Below, piece by piece: positions 12,598 to 17,691 of a DNA stretch of 17,691 bases. The translations under genes and the position numbers were made by a program. Below the pieces are notes generated by a model. That model saw nothing but the letters and a program-made list of their open reading frames with translations. It did no database searches and was not told where the DNA came from. Every line of letters begins with the position of its first letter. The first letter of the stretch is position 1. The stretch is from Christensenella sp. UBA6345. GTDB taxonomy: Bacteria; Bacillota; Clostridia; Christensenellales; UBA1242. The stretch covers positions 1-17,691 of the forward strand of contig DJSB01000032.1 of NCBI GenBank assembly GCA_002437945.1, written 5' to 3'.

Positions 12598-14790
12598 ATG
12601 AGAAAAATAAAATCTAAAGTTTTGTTACTTATGGCGACAATATTACTATCGTCAATATTTATTTTTTCAGGCTGTGGCGGTAATTTTGGTGGTTCTACTG
12701 GTGGTGGAAATTATAATGGCGGTTATACTCCATCGCATACACATTCTTATGATAAGGAAGTAGTTGCTGATCAATATCTTTGTGTGCCAGTAAGTTGTAC
12801 TACTCCTGCTTATTATTATAAGTCTTGCTCATGTGGTAAGAAAGGGGAATATACATTTTCTTATGGAGAACCGCTTGGGCATAATTATGTTGATAAACCA
12901 GGACTTGAACCTACTTGTATTGATTCTGGTTATACAGAATATAAAGAATGTTCAAGATGTGAACATATTATAGATCAAATATACATTGCTCCACTTTGGC
13001 ATGAATATGTTGATGGAGTATGTACTCGTTGTGATCATGTTAAGACTACATCAACAACAGATTTAAAATATTTTAATTTTACATTAATTGATAATAAAGG
13101 TACACCATTAGAACATGATGATGAATATGAAATTTCTTTAAAAAATGAATACATTAATGAGTTGTATAACGAAGTTCCAGAAGAAATTGTAATACCTAGT
13201 AGAATTAATTATGAATATAACATGGGTACTGTAACATCTATTGCTGATAATGGATTTGCTTCTTATCGTATTAAAGATATTACTATACCAGATTCTGTTA
13301 AATCAATTGGTATGAATGCTTTTATTCATGCAGGCTTGAATGCAACTATAACTGTACCGAGTGGTGTAAATTTATGTTATAGGTCATTTTATGGATCTCA
13401 ATTTAAATCAGTTATTTTAAATGATGGTATTGAAGAAATACCTAATGAATGTTTTTATAATTGTACCAATCTGTCTAATGTTACCATGCCGGATTCAGTA
13501 AAATATATAGGAGATAAAGCATTTGCAGGTTGCAAGAACCTTAAAAATATTACCAATCCTTCACATGCGGATAAAATAATTACTTTATCTAATAATCTTT
13601 CACGTGTGGCTAAAAATGCATTTAGTGACAGTAACCCAGAATTATATGATGAAAAAGATGGAGTGCTATATGTTGATACATGGGCTGTTGGTGTTAAAGA
13701 TAAAACTACTTTAGAAAAAGTAGAAATAAAAGATGGCACAGTTGGATTATCTGATGAGTTGTTTTACATTAATAATAATGATTATTTACAAGAAACAAAT
13801 TTAAAATGTAGTATAAAATCAGTTTATTTACCAAGTAGTGTTAAATACATAGGGTATAGTGCTTTTGCTGATTGTGAAAGATTAATTAGAGTTGATGGCG
13901 GTATTGGCTTATTATATTTTAGTGATTATGCGTTTGAAAATTGTACTTCATTAACATCAATAGTGCTATATGAAAAAGTTAAAAGTTTAGGCAGTTATAC
14001 ATTCTATGGGTGTAAACAATTGACTAGTTTATCAATTATGGGTGATGAATTAATGTTTGGTGGTGAATCTTTTGCATATTGCCCAATATCTAGTATAAGT
14101 GTTAATCCCAACCATGTTCAGTTTTGTGTTGAAAATAATTGTTTGATTGATTATGGTAATGGTACTATAGTTATAGGTAATAGGACTGGTATTATTCCTG
14201 ATGCATGTGAGCATGTATTAACATGTGAAAATGGAATGCGTAGTATTGCAAAAATTGGAGAATACGCTTTTTCTGGAAGAGTAACATTTAGTAGTATAAA
14301 TATACCAGAGTCTATATTTATAATAGATGAATACGCTTTTGCTGATTGTAAAAATTTAGAAACAGTAGTATTACCAACATCTACTGGTGATAATAAATAT
14401 AGAATTAATGAAGGTGCATTTTATAAGTGTAGTAAACTTAAAAATATTAATTTCCCAGACAATTTGTATGAGATTGGCTATCAAGCATTTGCATATTCTG
14501 GTTTTACTAGTATCGACTTAACCAATATTTGTCATCAAAAAAATATGTATATGGCTGGTCAAGTTTTTGCATATTGTGAAAATCTAGAAGAAGTAACTAT
14601 TACATTAGAACAAAGGTATCTACCGGCATTAACATTTAATGAGTGTAGTAAATTAACAAAAATTAATTATTTAGGCACTATCGAACAATGGAATAAAATA
14701 ACAAAATATAATCAGTGGGATTATAGAACTGCGGATTATATAGTATATTGTAGCGATGGTAATCTTACAAAAGAAGAAGTTAATGCATAA
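12598..14790 (+). CDS. BspA-like leucine-rich-repeat surface lipoprotein
   Basis: A 730-residue secreted protein. It has a lipoprotein signal peptide with hydrophobic core LLLMATILLSSIFIF and lipobox-like FSGC, making C26 the acylation site. A Gly/Asn linker follows. Residues about 47-150 hold three Cys/His-rich modules of the form H-x-Y...C-x(1-2)-C (CSC, CSRC, CTRC), possibly metal-binding. From about residue 200 onward there are many BspA-type LRR_5 repeats, recognisable by YAFADCxNLETVVLP and FYNCTNLSNVTMPDSVKYIG. The end YLGTIEQWNKI...DYIVYCSDG is the usual cap. Such proteins often act in adhesion or host interaction; a role here is inferred. The ATG at 12598 has AGGGA at 12585-12589 with 8-base spacing, better than ATG 12592 or TTG 12580. 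It has its own promoter and terminator. Confidence 0.88.
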   Translation: MRKIKSKVLLLMATILLSSIFIFSGCGGNFGGSTGGGNYNGGYTPSHTHSYDKEVVADQYLCVPVSCTTPAYYYKSCSCGKKGEYTFSYGEPLGHNYVDKPGLEPTCIDSGYTEYKECSRCEHIIDQIYIAPLWHEYVDGVCTRCDHVKTTSTTDLKYFNFTLIDNKGTPLEHDDEYEISLKNEYINELYNEVPEEIVIPSRINYEYNMGTVTSIADNGFASYRIKDITIPDSVKSIGMNAFIHAGLNATITVPSGVNLCYRSFYGSQFKSVILNDGIEEIPNECFYNCTNLSNVTMPDSVKYIGDKAFAGCKNLKNITNPSHADKIITLSNNLSRVAKNAFSDSNPELYDEKDGVLYVDTWAVGVKDKTTLEKVEIKDGTVGLSDELFYINNNDYLQETNLKCSIKSVYLPSSVKYIGYSAFADCERLIRVDGGIGLLYFSDYAFENCTSLTSIVLYEKVKSLGSYTFYGCKQLTSLSIMGDELMFGGESFAYCPISSISVNPNHVQFCVENNCLIDYGNGTIVIGNRTGIIPDACEHVLTCENGMRSIAKIGEYAFSGRVTFSSINIPESIFIIDEYAFADCKNLETVVLPTSTGDNKYRINEGAFYKCSKLKNINFPDNLYEIGYQAFAYSGFTSIDLTNICHQKNMYMAGQVFAYCENLEEVTITLEQRYLPALTFNECSKLTKINYLGTIEQWNKITKYNQWDYRTADYIVYCSDGNLTKEEVNA

Positions 14791-14824
14791 TTGATAGTTT
14801 TCTAATGTGTGCTTTTTAATAAAC

Positions 14825-14864
14825 AAAAGATGATTGTATCTAATGTGATTAATCATCTTTTTTT
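14825..14864 (+). terminator. Intrinsic terminator after the BspA-like gene
   Basis: An 11-bp perfect stem (AAAAGATGATT at 14825-14835, AATCATCTTTT at 14851-14861) with a 15-base loop and a 7-base T-run. Confidence 0.85.
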
Positions 14865-14907
14865 GTGTTAAAAATATGTAAAAATAAGGGAAAAGTAATT
14901 AATTTAG

Positions 14908-14936
14908 TTGGCAAAAATTACTGCATGTTTTATAAT
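14908..14936 (+). promoter_or_regulatory. Strong sigma-A promoter of ppdK
   Basis: TTGGCA (14908-14913), 17-base spacer, perfect TATAAT (14931-14936), the closest match to consensus in the window. The leader is short (about 35 bases) and ends in AGGAGA at 14969-14974. This suggests high constitutive expression, as expected for a central glycolytic gene. Confidence 0.9.
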
Positions 14937-14978
14937 ATCCATGATGTCAAAAATTTTTAATAACAAATAGGAGAAAAT

Positions 14979-17606
14979 ATGGCAAAAAAATACGTTTATC
15001 TATTTAAAGAAGGTAACGCAAAAATGCGTAACCTACTTGGTGGTAAAGGCGCTAACTTGGCAGAAATGACCAATTTAGGATTACCTGTACCACAAGGATT
15101 TACTGTTACTACAGAAGCATGTAACAAGTATTATAAAGACAACGAGACTATTTCTGACGACATCGTTAAACAAATAGAAGTTGCTCTTGTTAAGACAGAA
15201 AAAGTTACAGGCAAAACTTTTGGTAGTAAAGAGAATCCACTATTAGTATCAGTACGTTCAGGTGCTAGAGCAAGTATGCCTGGTATGATGGACACTATAC
15301 TTAATTTAGGTCTTAATGATGAAGTTGTTGAAGGACTTGCTAATTTGACCAATAACACTCGTTTTGCTTATGATAGTTATCGTAGATTCATTACTATGTT
15401 TGCTGACGTAGTTATGGGTGTTGATAGACTTAAATTTGAAGCAGCGATGGATAAGATTAAAGAAGCAAAAGGTTATGAAAAAGATACTGACCTTACTGCT
15501 GATGACTTAAAGAAATTGGTTAAAGACTTTAAGGCTATCTATAAGAAAGAATTAAAACATGATTTCCCACAAGACCCAAGAACTCAATTATTTGAAGCCG
15601 TTAAAGCAGTTTTCCGTTCTTGGAACAATCCACGTGCAGAAGTTTATCGTCGTATGAATGATATACCACGTGAATGGGGTACTGCCGTTAACGTTCAAAG
15701 CATGGTATTCGGTAACATGGGCGAAACCAGTGGTACTGGTGTTGCATTTACTCGTAACCCAGCAACTGGTGAAAAGGCTCTTTATGGTGAATATTTGATG
15801 AATGCACAAGGTGAAGACGTTGTTGCAGGTATTCGTACACCAAGCCCAATAAGCCATTTAAAAGAACAAAATGTTGATTTATACAATCAATTTGTTTCTA
15901 TTTGTAACAAACTAGAAAAACATTACAAAGATATGCAAGATATGGAATTTACTATTGAAAATGGTAAACTTTATATGTTACAAACTCGTAATGGTAAACG
16001 TACTGCTGCTGCTGCATTACAAATCGCTATCGACCTTGTTAATGAAGGTATGATTACAAAGAAGGAAGCACTTCTTAAGATCGAACCAAAGAGTCTAGAT
16101 GCTCTATTACACCCAACATTTGATGCGGATGCATTAAAGAAAGCAAAGGCTATTGCTACTGGTTTGGCTGCTAGCCCAGGTGCTGCTTGTGGTGTTATTG
16201 CATTAACTCCAGATAAAGCAAAAGAATTTAAGAAAGCAGGCAAGAAAGTTGTATTAGTTAGAAGCGAAACCAGCCCAGAAGATATCGAAGGTATGGCTGC
16301 CGCTCTAGGTGTACTTACTGCTACTGGTGGTATGACATCACATGCTGCCGTTGTTGCACGTGGTATGGGTACAGCCTGTGTTGCTGGTTGTAAACAATTA
16401 AGCGTTAGAGAAGACAAGAACGAGATTTCAGTTGCAGGTCAAATTCTAAAAGAAGGAGACTATATTGCTATTGATGGTTCTACTGGTAAGATTTATGCAC
16501 AAGAGATTAAGACTTGTGAAGCAGAAATTACTGGTAACTTCGCTACAATTATGTCTTGGGCAGATGAAGTTGCAAAAGTTCAAGTTAGAGCCAATGCAGA
16601 TAATGAAAGAGATGCAAAACGTGCATTATCTTTAGGTGCTACTGGTATCGGTCTATGCCGTACAGAGCATATGTTCTTTGAAGCATCAAGAATTAAAGCA
16701 GTTAGAGAAATGATTATTGCTCAAGATGCTCAAGCAAGAGAAAAAGCACTTAATAAGATTCTACCAATGCAAAAGGGTGACTTCGTATCTATGTTTAAGG
16801 TTATGAATGGTCTACCTGTAACAATTAGATTCTTGGATCCACCTCTACATGAATTCTTACCACACGAAGCCGCTGAACAAAAAGAATTGGCTAAAGAATT
16901 GGGTAAGACATATCAAGAAATTAAAGATATTGTTGATGGATTAAGTGAATTTAACCCAATGATGGGATTCCGTGGTTGTCGTCTATCTATCGTTATGCCA
17001 GAAATTGCAAAGATGCAAACAACAGCAGTTATTGAAGCCGCTATTGAATGTATTAAGAAAGATAAGATTGATGTTCATCCAGAGATTATGGTTCCACTTG
17101 TAGGCGATGTTAAAGAATTCTTATATGTTAAAAATATAATTAAGACTACAGCAGATGAATTAATCGCTAAAGCAAAAATTGATTTAACATACAAAATTGG
17201 TACTATGATTGAAATTCCAAGAGCCGCTATTACTTCAGCAGAAATTGCTAAAGAAGCACAATTCTTCTCATTCGGTACTAATGACTTAACACAAATGACA
17301 TTTGGATTTAGCCGTGATGACGCTGGTAAGTTTATTGGCGAATATTATGACAAACGTGTTCTTGAATATGACCCATTCGTTAGAATTGATGAAAAGGGCG
17401 TAGGACACTTGATGCAATATACTGTTAAGAATGCTAGAGCAGTTGATAAGAACTTTAAGATTGGTATTTGTGGCGAACAAGGTGCTGATCCATTAAGTGT
17501 TGAATTTGCTCATAGATCTGGTATTACTTATGTATCATGCTCTCCATTCAGAGTTCCAATTGCTAGATTGGCAGCAGCCCAAGCAGCAATTAAATGTGGA
17601 AAGTAA
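14979..17606 (+). CDS. ppdK: Pyruvate, phosphate dikinase
   Basis: Interconverts pyruvate, ATP and phosphate with PEP, AMP and pyrophosphate. In anaerobes it often replaces or supplements pyruvate kinase and saves ATP using pyrophosphate. The 875 residues match C. symbiosum PPDK in length and landmarks. The N-terminal ATP-grasp part has GGKGANLAEMTNLGLPVPQGF (about 22-42) and R337 in LQTRNGKR. The phosphohistidine domain has H455 in GGMTSHAAVVARG, with T453 at the position phosphorylated by regulators in plant enzymes. The C-terminal PEP/pyruvate barrel has the acid C831 in ICGEQGADP and TGIGLCRTEHMFF. No ppdK regulator gene is in this window. The gene is monocistronic, between its own promoter and terminators. 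Confidence 0.98.
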   Translation: MAKKYVYLFKEGNAKMRNLLGGKGANLAEMTNLGLPVPQGFTVTTEACNKYYKDNETISDDIVKQIEVALVKTEKVTGKTFGSKENPLLVSVRSGARASMPGMMDTILNLGLNDEVVEGLANLTNNTRFAYDSYRRFITMFADVVMGVDRLKFEAAMDKIKEAKGYEKDTDLTADDLKKLVKDFKAIYKKELKHDFPQDPRTQLFEAVKAVFRSWNNPRAEVYRRMNDIPREWGTAVNVQSMVFGNMGETSGTGVAFTRNPATGEKALYGEYLMNAQGEDVVAGIRTPSPISHLKEQNVDLYNQFVSICNKLEKHYKDMQDMEFTIENGKLYMLQTRNGKRTAAAALQIAIDLVNEGMITKKEALLKIEPKSLDALLHPTFDADALKKAKAIATGLAASPGAACGVIALTPDKAKEFKKAGKKVVLVRSETSPEDIEGMAAALGVLTATGGMTSHAAVVARGMGTACVAGCKQLSVREDKNEISVAGQILKEGDYIAIDGSTGKIYAQEIKTCEAEITGNFATIMSWADEVAKVQVRANADNERDAKRALSLGATGIGLCRTEHMFFEASRIKAVREMIIAQDAQAREKALNKILPMQKGDFVSMFKVMNGLPVTIRFLDPPLHEFLPHEAAEQKELAKELGKTYQEIKDIVDGLSEFNPMMGFRGCRLSIVMPEIAKMQTTAVIEAAIECIKKDKIDVHPEIMVPLVGDVKEFLYVKNIIKTTADELIAKAKIDLTYKIGTMIEIPRAAITSAEIAKEAQFFSFGTNDLTQMTFGFSRDDAGKFIGEYYDKRVLEYDPFVRIDEKGVGHLMQYTVKNARAVDKNFKIGICGEQGADPLSVEFAHRSGITYVSCSPFRVPIARLAAAQAAIKCGK

Positions 17607-17616
17607 TTTATGATAC

Positions 17617-17635
17617 GCAAAATCTACGATTTTGC
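17617..17635 (+). other. First hairpin after ppdK
   Basis: A perfect 8-bp inverted repeat (GCAAAATC at 17617-17624, GATTTTGC at 17628-17635) with a 3-base loop, starting 11 bases after the stop. It lacks a following T-run, so it is more likely a 3'-end stabilising structure than a terminator. Confidence 0.6.
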
Positions 17636-17656
17636 AAAAACTATAAATAGTTTTTT
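17636..17656 (+). terminator. Second hairpin after ppdK, terminator-like
   Basis: A 9-bp stem (AAAAACTAT at 17636-17644, ATAGTTTTT at 17647-17655) with a very tight 2-base centre, followed by Ts. It is AU-rich and probably weak alone. Confidence 0.5.
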
Positions 17657-17685
17657 AAAAAGCAGGGTATTAAGCCCTGCTTTTT
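17657..17685 (+). terminator. Main intrinsic terminator after ppdK
   Basis: A perfect 11-bp stem (AAAAAGCAGGG at 17657-17667, CCCTGCTTTTT at 17675-17685) with a 7-base loop. The A/T arms could also let it work in reverse for a convergent gene beyond the window. Confidence 0.92.
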
Positions 17686-17691
17686 GTATCA

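Noticed and set aside
15971..16417. 148-codon minus-strand frame inside ppdK
   Set aside because: It is a shadow of the PPDK codons with no ribosome site, and PPDK is intact across it.

Overview
This is an AT-rich chromosomal window (my impression is about 30% G+C, not computed) from a low-GC Gram-positive bacterium, most likely an uncultured anaerobic Clostridia-type gut organism. Three things point there. Gene order is Firmicutes-like: rplU-prp-rpmA, an L27 with a Prp-cleaved N-terminal extension, nfeD-floA, yqfC-yqfD-ybeY and era-yqzL-recO. The sporulation-associated genes yqfC and yqfD are present. The pyruvate phosphate dikinase matches the Clostridium symbiosum enzyme in active-site spacing. 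The BspA-like lipoprotein also fits a host-associated Clostridia. I cannot name the genus.

Layout, left to right. (1) 1-2300: alr with its own terminator, then rsmD overlapping a short Smr-like gene, ending at a bidirectional terminator shared with a minus-strand helical-bundle gene (2302-2727). (2) 2814-3880: a strong promoter, a structured leader that may be an L21 leader, and the rplU-prp-rpmA operon. (3) 3955-6017: an 8-oxoguanine glycosylase gene and a NYN-domain protein with a proline-rich linker. (4) 5961-6395: the only gene-free stretch longer than 300 bases. It holds the NYN terminator, a second orphan terminator that may end a small RNA, and the nfeD promoter. (5) 6345-8621: nfeD, floA and an unknown membrane-anchored acidic protein. 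(6) 8720-12482: yqfC, yqfD, ybeY, era, a 32-residue yqzL and recO. (7) 12506-14864: a single-gene unit for a BspA-like leucine-rich-repeat lipoprotein. (8) 14908-17685: ppdK with a near-consensus promoter, ending in a run of three hairpins.

Most of the window is housekeeping: cell wall precursor supply (alr), ribosome building (rplU, rpmA, prp, rsmD, ybeY, era), DNA repair (ogg, recO), membrane microdomains (nfeD, floA), sporulation-type genes (yqfC, yqfD) and glycolysis (ppdK). I see no CRISPR array, rRNA, tRNA, insertion sequence, prophage or defence system, and no clear new multi-gene system. The most interesting leads are modest: the possible small RNA at 6063-6168, the absence of TGA stop codons in all 20 genes, a perfect palindrome before era, the unknown floA-linked protein, the altered Smr-like protein after rsmD, and the tandem hairpins after ppdK.
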